From contig NC_067202.1 of assembly GCF_000699445.3 (NCBI RefSeq), positions 4,433,458-4,497,457 of the forward strand: a stretch of DNA of 64,000 nt. Direction: 5' to 3'. Numbering within the stretch: position 1 is the stretch's first letter; every line of letters starts with the position of its first letter. Under the pieces are notes generated by a model that searched no databases, was not told the origin of the DNA, and saw only the letters and a list, made by a program, of their open reading frames with translations. Positions 1 through 13,200 of the stretch are shown here, in pieces. This DNA comes from Schistosoma haematobium (lineage: Eukaryota > Platyhelminthes > Trematoda > Strigeidida > Schistosomatidae). The position numbers were made by a program, and so were the translations under genes.

Positions 1-362
1 TTAACTTCTAGTCTGAGTCATGTTGGTAGTGCAGACTACTTGGTTGGGGTCCGCGTGACCATCGTAACCAATGGTTGGAGACTCTATGTAACATGGCTGA
101 GAATCGATCACAACGGTGTAGGTGTATACACTCTCTGTCTTCCCTTAAACTATGAGATTAAAATTGCTTCATATCTTTCTTTCTGCGAACTAATTCTTTC
201 TTCCTGTACTATATCCTTATACAAAATCTTTCTTTCATATATTACCACCATTGAATTAACTACTTTTATGAATCCGGTGTTCGTCTTGTTGTGTTAATGA
301 GGTATGACAACTTGGACCGATGCACATGTGTGCCTGATCCTACGTTGTAGCTGACTGACTAA
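1..362 (+). mobile_element. RTE-like LINE, 3' end fragment (subfamily A2)
   Basis: This is the last coding stretch and 3' UTR of an RTE-like retrotransposon, cut by the window edge. It matches the 3' part of the copies at 10937..11722 and 18438..19202: the same run from the final coding segment through the cttcccttaaact stretch. It ends in the short ctgactgact-type tandem tail typical of RTE elements. No intact reading frame remains. Confidence 0.75.
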
Positions 363-694
363 CTGGAAAGAGTTTAAAAGAAATGAATGAGATCAAAGAA
401 ATGATATCTAAATCACGATTTAATGGTAGAGTATGAATGCTAATATAGATGAGCACTTCTGAGGTATCCTATAATATAACGAATGGTTTAAAATATTTTT
501 CTTTCTCTCTAGTATATTACGACAATACCTTATTGTGATAATGAAACTAGTCACGTTATATCAGATTTAGGATTCACGACCCAGAACAGAAAACTAGAAT
601 CTAGACTAGAGAATAGTTTATTCAATAACTGTTAGGAACTGTCACTATCAATGACCTTAGAATAGAAATCAATGGTAGGAAAAGAAATCATGGT

Positions 695-977
695 GAGACT
701 ATAAGTTATGGACGAATCAATCACGTATAAGATAAGAGGTCTCGGATTTTGGCGTGAAATGCACTCATCCATTTGGCTAAATACCATTTTGGCATTATAG
801 TTGATATCAGTTCATGATAAAAACCATAAATCTAATTCCTAACCCTAATCATCAACTGTAAAACATAATTCAAATTCCTCACACAGGTTTATAACTCTCA
901 TTTGGTCCTAGTTATTAGGTGAACACTTCCAAGGTCACTTTAGCGTTGCTCAAAAGTCGTCCACAAATTATAGTCTC
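695..977. mobile_element. MITE-like element D, copy 1
   Basis: A 283-bp non-coding element with terminal inverted repeats: GAGACTATAA at the left and TTATAGTCTC at the right, both extending about 20 bp. A copy of the same length lies inverted at 5705..5987, and a third is at 47971..48239. The interior has no ORF. This looks like a non-autonomous DNA transposon, but the superfamily cannot be told. It ends about 120 bp before the first RASGEF1 exon in the window. Confidence 0.65.
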
Positions 978-1098
978 ATCGAATGTTCTTTACAATTAGA
1001 ATTTCGAAGTTTTATTCATTTAACTGTGATTTTTATTTTCAAGATTAAAAATAAATGTGATCTCATTTCATTTCATGATCATGTTTTATTACATGTAG

Positions 1099-1278
1099 GA
1101 TTTTGAAAGTGATCCGGTTTTAAAACGAGAAATGCAAACTCTATTAGATACTTTAGTCACTTGTCCTCATTTAATGCCTAATGATCAAAAAGTAGTTAAT
1201 CAATTATTACTTCAAATGATTTCTGATCAATTAGTACAAGATAGAATTGATCTTGATAGTATATTAACTCCAAGACAA
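1099..1278 (+). CDS. RASGEF1-like exon a (first in window)
   Basis: 180 nt, phase 0 at both ends. The acceptor is tgtag and the donor is gtaagt. It encodes 60 residues between the REM and CDC25 regions, beginning [20 protein letters not shown]. At least one more coding exon must precede it. Confidence 0.8.
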
Positions 1279-4200
1279 GTAAGTTAATAATGTTTTTTAT
1301 TTGTAATTAATCAAGTCTCAGATATTTTAGCAAATAAAATTTACCTACTTATAAGTAGATTGAAATTAGTAAACGAAACAGAACGTTTCACCATCATATG
1401 AAATTAAAATTGGTGTACATTAAGTTTGTTGGGCAAAAAAATAGGATATTCCTATTCTTATCGATACCAATTTCGGTACTGTACCAAAGGATAACTAACT
1501 CTGTACATAAACCAATGACTTTTAGCGGAGGGATCTTCTTCAATGAGTTTATCATCTACATAATCTCTTGGATCAGTGGAACATTGTGTATTACAATATT
1601 TAGTTTTAATAGAAACTAACTTACAAGTATAGATTGTTTTTAAACAAAATATCTTGTTTTTAAAATTTTCAGTAGTTAAGATCATGAGTCAGTTGAAGCT
1701 AAACCACCATGGAAAACCTGGAACTATTTGACGGCTCAGTGATCTAGATGTTAAGCGTTTACGTGCGAGATCGATAGTTCCTGGGTTCGTATCTCGCATG
1801 GCGGGATCATGAATGAGCACTACTGAAGAGTCCAACAAAAGGACGAAACGGCTATTCAGTGCTTTCACGTTTTCCATGGTGATCTAGCTTCAACTGACTT
1901 ATGATCTCAACTACTGAAATCACTATAATCTCCACAAAACCCCTTCTGATTTTAAAATTTTCTTCACTTTCATATAAAAAAGATTGAAATTAATAGATTT
2001 AATGAGAGGTTATCAGTAGTATATTACTGGTGTTTTTTTGGCTTTAAATTTAAATTTCTGTATAATATTAGATCCCATCAGAGAAAAATTTTGATCAACT
2101 ATCTGCATTGGATATTTCAGAACAATTAACTTTTCTAGATTTTCAAATATTTCGGTCAATACGTAGCGAGTAAGTTCACTTTAAATCGATTCTTAAAACT
2201 TCCATTCTTACTTTATTTCTTTAATCTGGATGGTATTTTTTAACAAGGTTGTTTTCCATGGGATGGAGTCACTAACCCCACGTGCCCAACCCTCTTCCTT
2301 TATCCGGGCTTGGGACCGGCAATAGATCAAAAGGGGCTTCAGGCAGAGTTTTAATAAAATATAAGCATAAATTATTTACAGTAATGTCATCATTCATATA
2401 TCCATGTTGAGATTAATTAGTTTATATATATAAACATACATAATCTGTAAGTATATTTATTCGTTACTGGGTAATATAGATTCTCATAGTCATTTATAAG
2501 CAACAAAATAATCAAGCATACATTTTTCATCATTCCAAGACATCACACCTGTTGTAACTTGTGGACTGTGTGCACTGTCAATGTGTAAAGTAATGATACC
2601 GCCAAACAGAGAACAATGAATTATCGATTTCATCAATGACGCATAAAACCTGTACAAACAGTCTAAAGTTCTTATAGATCCTTCTTCCTGCCTAGCCTTG
2701 CCCGTTCGAGTCCAGAACACTGATCTCAGCCCCTGTAATATGAACCATTTATTTAAAGCATACTGGGTTTATATACCAACCAGACAGACCACATCGTACC
2801 ATAAAATAGGAAACGACACTTGTACAGGATTTGGCCAAATGTGGCTGTGAACATGAGAGGTAGTGATTAACAGACAGAGCATAATTCAAGAATGGTAAAT
2901 TGTATAATCATAGTTCATAGGTCAAAATAAAGCTTATGATAAGAGAAACAGGAATATGAATAGTTTAGTTACTTAACAATTATATGATGGAAATATACGC
3001 ATAGCATTGGTTCATAAATGGATCCCAAAAGTTACCATTCATTATGCTTATCGGGATATAACAACACCACACACCAGCATACTGTAAAATGAGATTGACA
3101 AGATAAATGCCAAAGTATTAATAGAATTAATGACAGTATTAGTGATCATATAAAAAGGTTTCAAAATAGAGAATATATGTCAAGACAATTGAATGAGTTC
3201 ATAGTATTAAATACTATTCAATCATTGAATTAAGTGGTAAACAGATAAATAAATTCATCTATGATTACAATTAATTAATCACTAGGGGGTGATCAGTGTC
3301 ATATGTGTCAGGTCCTTCTTAGTGCAGATCAAATCCTATCAACCAAGTTACAATGTGGCCACTAATCTAGGTGACTTGACATTGCATGCACTATGTTGTG
3401 ATAAGATGGTGGTTGGAAGTAGTCAACAGGAAACCCTGGACTTACAGAAGGTGGTAACGTCTCCGATTGTGAAACTGGGTGACATGGGAGTGAATCTGTC
3501 AGGGAGCGTCAGTTTCCTGAAGAACACAGGCACACCTTGCTCACAAGTACCAAGTAGCACGAAACCTAAGTTCAGGTTTTCCGGTTCACTACCTGCAACC
3601 ACCATCTTATCTCATCTGTGCTGTTTAGATTGATTCTTGATGATGTCACCAGGCATCTCCAAACATTGATTACAAATATTGTAGGTATACATATAAATGC
3701 CATTTTGTCTGGTCTTTTAGTGAAGACCGAATTTCATTGATTAAGTTGTAGTAAACTCATTGATCTAAATGAATCAACATTGTATTCGTCATTTTTAATG
3801 TTATATGGTCTAAGATAGTTGATAGGAAATTCTAGACCTAGAGTTTGTGTTGTTCAAGACTCATCAACAAGGACGAGACAGATACGGAATTGATTACTAC
3901 TGAGAGATCATTTAATGGTAACTATCTTTAACAATCCAGTTTGAATACGTTTTTGCATTGATTGTTTGAATGTTCTCATTGACATTTTGGAATGACATTG
4001 ATCAGGCTCTTTTTGGTACATGCACATCCTGTGCATATTACCTCAATATTGCCACTAAGTCACAAGCATTATAAGCAGAGATAGATGGTGGTTAGCAGCA
4101 GAGACTAATCAGTTGAAGTAACTAAGTGGATAACATGTTGGCGTTTGAAGCAAACGACACTGGATTCGAGTCTCCAAATGAATATCCACTCTTGGATGCA

Positions 4201-7200
4201 AGCACATACAGCTGACAAGTCTTAAAGGGGACGAAACGTACATTATGAATTCCACTACTAACCACCATCTATCTCTGATTAAAATCCAGTTTTATATAAG
4301 TTTATTTGCTGTGATTTTATATGAAGTTGAGAAATGTCTTTCATCTTATGAAAATGTATTTTGTTTAAAAAAAACAGGGAATTACTTAATCAATCTTGGA
4401 TGAAATTAGACAAAGAAGAGAAAGCTAAACATGTTCTGCTTGTTTGTAAACGATTCAATGAGGTAAATGCTACTACTGATTATTGATTGTTTAATCTTCT
4501 CTAATGCTTTTTATTCACATAGAATTAAGTTATTCAGATTGTTAGGCAAAGTCACAACATATGTGGGGCCCTTGAATTTTGTCGTCATTTAGATCGGACG
4601 ATGTTGTCGAAAGGGCTCTCCACTTTAGTGGCCCGCGGGTTTGACTCCAATTAGATCGTATGAATGTTTGTTATCGCCTATCCTCGTATATATTCATCGA
4701 CTTAAATCGCGTTAGTCAATAACGAAATTAAATAAGTCAAATAACGAGAATGGACTTTTGAATACGTATATTTTGTATATGAAGCGAATGGAACAGAAAG
4801 AAGAGAAACGACGCGGAGTGGAGATGGCGGGTAAGCCGACTCCTATTTAACCAAGCGTTAATCAATAATTATAGTTACACAAAAGTAAGTTACAGATACG
4901 TGATGAGTAAATGGGATAAGAAATGTACACACACCTACGCGCTCATATAAAAACAGTAAAGATTGAATAAATAACAAGGTCAGAATGTGACTCAAGTAGA
5001 ATGAATAGAATGGGCTGTCCGAAAGCGAGAATAAGATATATGGGCTTAACATGATAGCCAACACAACACTTACATTATGCTTCCTCATTGTTATTACATT
5101 TTGAATGTGTATGATGTGTGTTCACACAACTAGAATAGCCATATGATAAGCGTTAAGAGCTTTACTCATTCAACAGCTAATACTGCTGATTGAATACTTA
5201 CATCATAGAACATCTCTCACTAACAGAATCATGAAGAAAAACCATCAAACTATAAACACGACACACTACTCAATATACCACTCCTTACTTTATGTCATCT
5301 AGCCTAGCTTAGTTGATACATCATTCATTAATAAAACCAGCTTGGATTAACATTTCGCCTAGTATTAGTCTCTAGCTCTCTAAGATTTAACTACATTCAT
5401 TTTAAGCCAATGAAAAGTTATTCCACTACAAGATAGATATGATATACACTTTATCATTAGGTGAATCTTCCACCATCATATTGACTAAATGAGTGACTTG
5501 AAGAAGACAACTTCGACTAGGCAAATTCTTTATGTATATTAAATGTAAGAGATCAATTTCACAGTATTTCCTTAAATATATTGAGGAGCCTTACTAGAAG
5601 AATTAGATAGAGTCTGTCCATTTAGTGAGCATATTAACTTACCAGGAAAAGCATACTCCATCGGTTACATGATAAAACTTTATTGCACCTTGAGGTCATA
5701 CGGTGAGACTATAATTTATGGACGACCTTTGAGCGACGCTAGTCTGACCTTGATGGTGTTCACTTAACGACCAGAACCAAATGAAGATTCTAAACCTGTG
5801 TGACGAATTAAAATTATAATTTACAGTTGATGATTAAGGTTAGGAATTAGATTTCAGGTTTTTATCATGAACTGATATCAGCTATAATGCCAAAAATCTA
5901 TTTAATCAAATGGATGAGTGAATTTCGAGCCAAAACCCGAGACCTGTTATCTTATACATGATTGGTTTGTCCATAAATTATAATCTCACCGGTCATATTT
6001 TTCTTCAGGTAATCACTTGAGTTGCATTGTTAATCAGAAAAACTGGCATGGAAAATCAAGTTATTTGATCATTCATTTCCTTACTATTTCTTGTATTGTT
6101 CAGAAGATTCAGCCTATACTAGTTAAAATGCCGAAAGTGAGGAGAGTCCGCTCTCCCTCTAGAAATGCTCTCACATGGCCACGCGTATATAGCCTCTGCC
6201 AGGGAAGTCCTACTCACTGCATTCTCGCACCACGAGTGTTGTTTACAAAATTTAGAGGACGAAAAGCGGATGTCCGGCGCTTTAACCGGGTCGGTGGACA
6301 TGGAGAGTCCACCTAGGGGAGTTGGAAAACCCTGATTCCAAACCAATGGTGTACATGGGCTCCAGTATCCTAAAGGAACAAATGACGTATGAACGAATCG
6401 TTGGTCACCGGCTTCCATGGGACTGCATCTCCTTACATTGCCCCACTGCCTTGTGGATCAGACCTTCAGGTCAAAGGCTCGGGGTGTGGCCCCCTAAGAA
6501 AACCACCTGCTTCGGTTTGGGCACCCGGGCAGTATCACAGCCCTCACACATATCAAATGAGATTTGTGTGGCGCATGTGTATTTGGTGCCTCCTTGTACC
6601 AATATCTAGATGTTAAAATAAATAAATAAGTTAAAATGTAACTTAAACCTTTTTGGTATTATTCACATGTTCTTTTTTTTGCTCTCTCATTTGTTGATTC
6701 AGGTTAGTCGCCTAGTTGTTTCTGAGATTATATCACGAACAGATTTAAATGATCGAGTTATGTGTATTGATAAATGGGTTGCTATCGCTGACATTTGCCG
6801 GTGTATGCAAAATTACAATGGTGTATTACAAATATGTTCAGCATTAGTCAATAGTTCTGTATATCGACTTAAACGTACCTGGGAACGTGTTAATAAACAA
6901 ACAAAACAATCAATTGATCGTTTACAAATGCTTGTTGCATCCGATGGACGGTTTAAATCAATGCGTGAAGCTTTACATAGGTATGTTAGATTGGGAAATA
7001 TTTTGTTTGGTTTTTTCATCAGTACAAGCTTATGTTGATCAGTTCTGAATATGATATGTGTAAAGCATTGATATAGATATATTGATGAAGGTCAGTAATA
7101 AGCTGAAATCACCATATTATCTAATAGTTGTTGGCATTTCTTTGAAAGTTATGTCTACAATCAAGTATTCAATGAACCAAACTTGAATGATAAAATGTGA

Positions 7201-10200
7201 CGTTTAGTCATTTATCTCAGTAGCTCATTTTATATAATTTAACTGATTAATTATTATTTGAGAATGTGACATTGTTATAGATTTATGTCAGTTAAACTAT
7301 TTCTAGACGAGACTATAATTTATGGACGATCCAATCGGAAGTGTTTGAGTGATTTCAAGGTTAGAAGACTTGAAAACTTATTTTCTCTATTCATTTACAT
7401 ACTTACTTACTTACTTACGCCTGTTACTCCCAGTGGAGCATAGACGCCGACCAGCATTCTCTAACCCACTCTGTCCTAGGCCTTCCTTTCTAGTTCGACC
7501 CAATTTTTGTTTATTCTTCTCATATCTGCCTCCATTTCTCAGCGTAATGTGTTCTTCGGTCTTCCTCTTTTCCTTTGGCCTTGACGATACCATGTGAGGG
7601 CTTGTCTTGTGATGCAGTTGGGTGTTTTCATCAACGTGTTTCCTATCCACTTCCAGCACTTCTTCCTGATTTCTTTCTCCTCTCGAATCTAATTTGTTCT
7701 CTCTCATAGTAGGTTGTTACTGATAGTGTTTGACCAACGGATCCGAAGAATTTTACGTAGACAACTGTTAATAAACACTTTTATCTTCTAGGTGATGGGT
7801 TTCGTAGTTCTGCAAGTTTCCACCTCATACTGTAGAACTGTCGTGACATTTATATTGAAAATTCTGAATTTGGTGTTGGTTGACAGACAGTTGTTTTGAA
7901 TTCCAGATATTGTTCAGTTGTAGGTGTGTTGCTCTTGGTTTGCTAATCGGCGCCTTCATATCTGTATCAGATCCACAGTGTTGAATAATGATGCTGCCCA
8001 AATATGTAAAGGTTCTTACATCCTCCAAATCTTCTCCGTCAAGTGTGATTGGATTGGTGCATGCTGTGTTGTATCGGATGTTACAAATATATTATTTATT
8101 ATTTTAAAAGTAGTATCATGTTACGATCATACAGATGGATTACTAATTAATCTTTAAAACTGTTACTTTTAATTCAATAGTGCGAATAATACACATTCAT
8201 ACTGCCATGTATCAATGGTCGCCTCAATTTGTCGGAGATTATTCCGCCAAATCAATAGTGTCATAGTGAATATTGACTATCTGGACCGATCTTGTGGATA
8301 GTCTTCCTGGAAGCTTTAAACTAACCTTTTTCCTTACATTTATTGCACATGAATTCCATAATCATAACAGAGAACAATTAATGAATGGACAAACTTTAAC
8401 TATCAGCTATCATAGGGATTCGTTTACTAATATCATTGTAATGACTCATTGGTTATATTCTTAGGTTAATGTAGTTTCCTATACAGTCTATTTATTATTT
8501 CTACTTCCATCATTCAAGACTTAGAACGATAAACTAATCTTTAGATCCTACCAGTACTTACGATTGATATAATTGGCTCTAGCAAACTATTCCCGTAATT
8601 TAATGCAAAAGGGTATTATATAGATTGTTACATTTAACGTTTTACATTACAGACTGGCTTCTCGTTAATCAACCATTGAAAATCGAAAAATGACTGGATG
8701 ATGGTTATGCAACATCATGAATTGATTAAACTTGGAAAGACAAACCATGAGATTCTAGTCTAAAGATCGAGCACTAGTTGAAAGATATGGATGTCTTAGG
8801 TTCGATTCCTGATGGGTTTAAGGCTTAGGATTGCTGTAGAATCTCATTCTAGAACGAAACAACTGTCTAATTCTTACTGAATTTTGATATTTGCTTAACT
8901 AATAATACTAGTCAATGATGTGAAACTTCATACATACTTGTTTCCATGTTCACTTATCTTTAGATGTGATCCTCCTTGTATTCCTTACCTTGGAATGTAT
9001 TTAACGGATTTATCATTTATTGAAGAAGGTGCATTGAATATTACAGAGAATAATTTGGTCAATTTTTGTAAAATGCGTATGGTATGTAATGAAACAATGA
9101 TTTTTTTCTAAAACAACATTGTTTAATCTTATTATCTGTAATAAATAGTTGAAATCATGAGTCGATCTAAGCTAGATCATTATTGAAAACATGGAAGGAT
9201 GAGACTCTTCAACAGTGCGCATCCACAATCCGTCACGCGTAACTTGAACCCAGGACCTTCGGTCTGTCATGCGACCTCATAAAGTTCAGACCACTGAGCC
9301 GAGTCCTGCGTGTGGGATCGTGGATGTGCACAGTTGAGGAGTCTCATACTGGGACGAGACGGCTCTTCATTGCTCCCATGTTTTGAATAGTGGTCTAGCT
9401 TACATCGTATCATGAATTGAACTATGAAAACTATTGTAATCTTTACAAATCCCCATTCTGAGAAAGTGAGTAACACTAGAAGAGAATTCTAATAAAGTTG
9501 CAATATACCCATATCATGTATTTTCTTAAACTATTTTAAATACCGACTGAGAGTAGTCACGATGCAATGTCCTAATCACTGGACCACTGGACCGAGTTGA
9601 AACATGGAGGACTACTACAACCATCATCAAGAAGGTACAAATATTTATAAATAATTGTCTACGCAAGATAATCAACATCCATTGGTCGAATACCATCAGC
9701 AACAGTCTTCTGTGTGAGAGGCCAAACCAGCTTGCAGCTACATCACAAGGTAAGCTCTAACTTGGAATCGTGAAGGGAAGCGGAAAACCGGAAGGCCAAA
9801 AAACACATTAAGTCGGGAAATAGAAACAGATATGAAAAGGATGAATAACAACTGGAAAGAGTTGGAAAGAACTCTCCAGGACAGGGTTAGATGGAAAGTG
9901 TTGATGGGCGGCCTATGCTCCTCTATGAGGAGTAATAGGCTTAAGAGTAGTCAATAAACTTCTGCAGATCAGTCATTAAACTCATTGTTAATTAGTATTA
10001 AGATGTATTATGCTTAATGTTAGACGTTTAGAAATAATTCCAAACGATGAAGGTTTTTCTTCAATTTACAAAATTTCTTCAGACATATTTCACATAGTAT
10101 CCTTCTAAAAGTCATCAAGAACTACATATTATTTGTTAGGACACAATGATAACTCTTCATTACACTTCGATATCATGAAACTAATTCTTTATTTACTCTT

Positions 10201-13200
10201 AGCCCCCCCCCTTTGTTAGTTCAACACAAACCCTACTTGACAACGACTTAAAAAGATCAATTCCTATTGGATTTTATCCGATGCTATACTATTGATGATA
10301 TGGATTAATGATTAGCTAAGGTATCTATCGTACTGAATAAATGCCATTTATAACTAAGAGAATCACTGAATGAATGAATACCATTGGAAACCTACTAAAA
10401 GTCAATTGAGTATAAATCAATATGTTGTATTTGATATTAAATACATCTCAATAAATGAATTGTATATGACACTTAAGAGATCATGACTACAAAATAGGTA
10501 GATACTAAGATATTTATTACTTAGATACTTTCCTAATTTAAATATAAACATTGCTGGAATAGTCTAAAAAACAGGAAGTAAAGTATCTAAGATTTCACTT
10601 CTATACACATATCCATCAGTTTCATAAAAACTTGGATATTGTTCTGTTTACTGTTGTTTTTTTAAAATTACAGATAGCTCATGTGATACGTGAAGTTCAA
10701 CAATATCATCAAACACCATATCTTATAACGCATAGACAAGAAGTAAGTGCGATTCATTCAATTTGAAATAATGTACATTATGAATACATATGAGGAATTA
10801 CGTAGATTGTTAACATTTTTCGAAGCCTAACTAGACTGCCACATTCAAAAACCTCGAACTGATAAACGACTATTTCTTTGTGGATGGGTATTGCTGAGAA
10901 GTCCCATACTAGGAAAAAAATAGGACGTCCAGTGCTTCTAGGTTTGGCTTTTGCCAACTTACGTCACCTATAACGAAGGCGAGATATCCGTCTATCAATT
11001 AACGGATGAGTATACTGCACAGCAGTTCATTCTGTTATACATTACGGCTGCGAAACGTGGCCATTAAGAGTAGAAGATATTCGTAAGCTACTAGTATTTG
11101 ATCGCGGATGCCTTAGAAATATTGCTGGCATATGCTGGGATCATCGGGTAAGTAATAGTGAGGTTAGATGCAGGGTATTAAGGAATGATGATAAATCAGT
11201 TGATGAGGTTGTAAACCTCCATCGACTGAGACAGTTGGGCCACATGTTACGTATACCCGAACACCGATTACCACGACCCACAATGCTGACTAATGTTGGG
11301 GATGATTAGAAGAATGTTAGGGACGGCCAAACCAACACGTGGCATCAGTGCTTGAAGTCACTAACTTCTGGTCTGAGCCACGTTGGTGGATGCAGACTAC
11401 TTGGTTGGCGTCCGCGTGACTATCGTATCCGATGGTTGGAGACTCTGTGTGATATGGCTCAGAATCGACCACAATGGTGTAGGTATATACACTCTCTGTC
11501 TTCCCTTAAACTGTGAGAATAAAATTGCTTCATATCTTTATTTCTACGAAGTAATTCTTCCATCCTGTACTATGTCCTTATATGCAATCTTTCTTTTATG
11601 AATTACAGCCACTGGATTAACTACTTCTATGAATCTAGTGTTCATCTTGTTTTGTTAATGAGGTATGGCAACTAAGACTGATGCGCATATATGTGCTTGG
11701 TCCTACGTTGAAGCTGGCTGACTTCTAGGTTTCTAATGGTTATCTAACTTAGATCAGTTCATAACTTAAGTGAAATCTGACGATATCTACAACCTCATAT
11801 TGACGAAAATTAATCCAAACTGTGTTATTTATGAATTTTATTATGGGATAATATTTATACGATGTTAATGTCTCTATTATATCTCGATTTTGATACAACA
11901 GTTCTCCATAATACTGAACATTTCTACCGAAGAAACTCTTATTTCACATTTGAATTAACGTCTATGTTACTAGGTTGATTGTTTTACTATAAGAAATTGT
12001 TAATCCCTTTTTTCTTTTCGTTCGATGCATGTTTTCACTAGTAATTTTAGATAAAATCGATCAGTGTAGGTAACTCAGTTGTCTCAATGAATGTTAATAT
12101 TAATTCAGATATTCCCTTGATTATTGTTCATTGTAATTTCGTATAGTTCGAAATGTTAGAACACCACTGAAAACCTGGAAGCACTGGACGGCCGTTCCGT
12201 TTTATCATGAGGCTCCTCAGCAGTGTTCATTCGCAATTTTGAGTGCAGGATCGTGGATAATAATCATGTTCTCACTAATGACTAGATTCAAGATGAATTT
12301 CCTGGAGTTCTAGTGAGAAGCCGTGATCAGTGGAGTCCAATCGCTATTGTGTGTGAGACACGTATCCACCTAAGACAATGGATGAAGTGTTGCGCAAAAT
12401 CCTAGATCGATTAAAGTTAGACATCGACACACCGGTTCAGTAGCCTAGGGGTTAGACATTCGCTCACGATACCGAGGGCCCTCGGTTCGAGTTCCGAGTA
12501 CGGGATCTTGAACGTGCACTGCTGAGGAGTTTCATACTAAGAAGTAACGGTTAATTGCTTGCAGGTTTTCAACTATGGTCTAGCTTAGATGGACTCATGG
12601 ATTCAACTGTTAAAATATCACAATCTTCACAAATCCCTGTTTCAAAATGTGCTTTCTTTTTAACTAACAGTGTGAAAGTGATTATATTGTCATACTATAT
12701 AGCTCTTGTAATCATATAATACTATCCTAAATCAAACTAACCATATTTGGATTTGCTATAGATTATTGATTATTGAAGTGGTAAAAAAGCACTTTTCATG
12801 CTGTCAGTATATAGTGATATCATAAACATAACAGATAAATGTCGTTTTTGAATAGTCCCAGAAACATATAAAAGTCAATTCATTTATATTCTTTCATCAT
12901 TTGATTAGTCGTATATAAAAATTATTTACGATATGAGAATCTTTGCCAGAAACCTCTAGAATTCCAATGTCACATGTACTCATGTAAACAGATTAACTCT
13001 AGGTGTAAAGCTTTAAGTGTATCACTAATTATTCGTTGAATAGTAATCGATTTTTTCTTTGTTTATTCAGTACTTACCGTTGATCTAATTCTCTTGATCA
13101 TGTTGCAATCTTTTCACTCATCTTAATGACTCAATATTGAATACATTAAGTGAAGAAGTCAGGTAACTGCTGATGGTTGAAAGGAAACTCTGAATTTAGA

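Noticed and set aside
6119..6616. ORFs of 75-99 aa on both strands at 6.0-6.6 kb as genes
   Set aside because: They lie in a GC-rich retroposon with a target duplication; openness follows from base composition and is seen in several frames.
12480..12495. tRNA-like B-box sequences (here and near 4160, 8811, 13905, 52200) as tRNA genes
   Set aside because: No cloverleaf can be completed around them. Each sits at a fixed place inside a hammerhead SINE copy, so they are promoter parts of retroposons.
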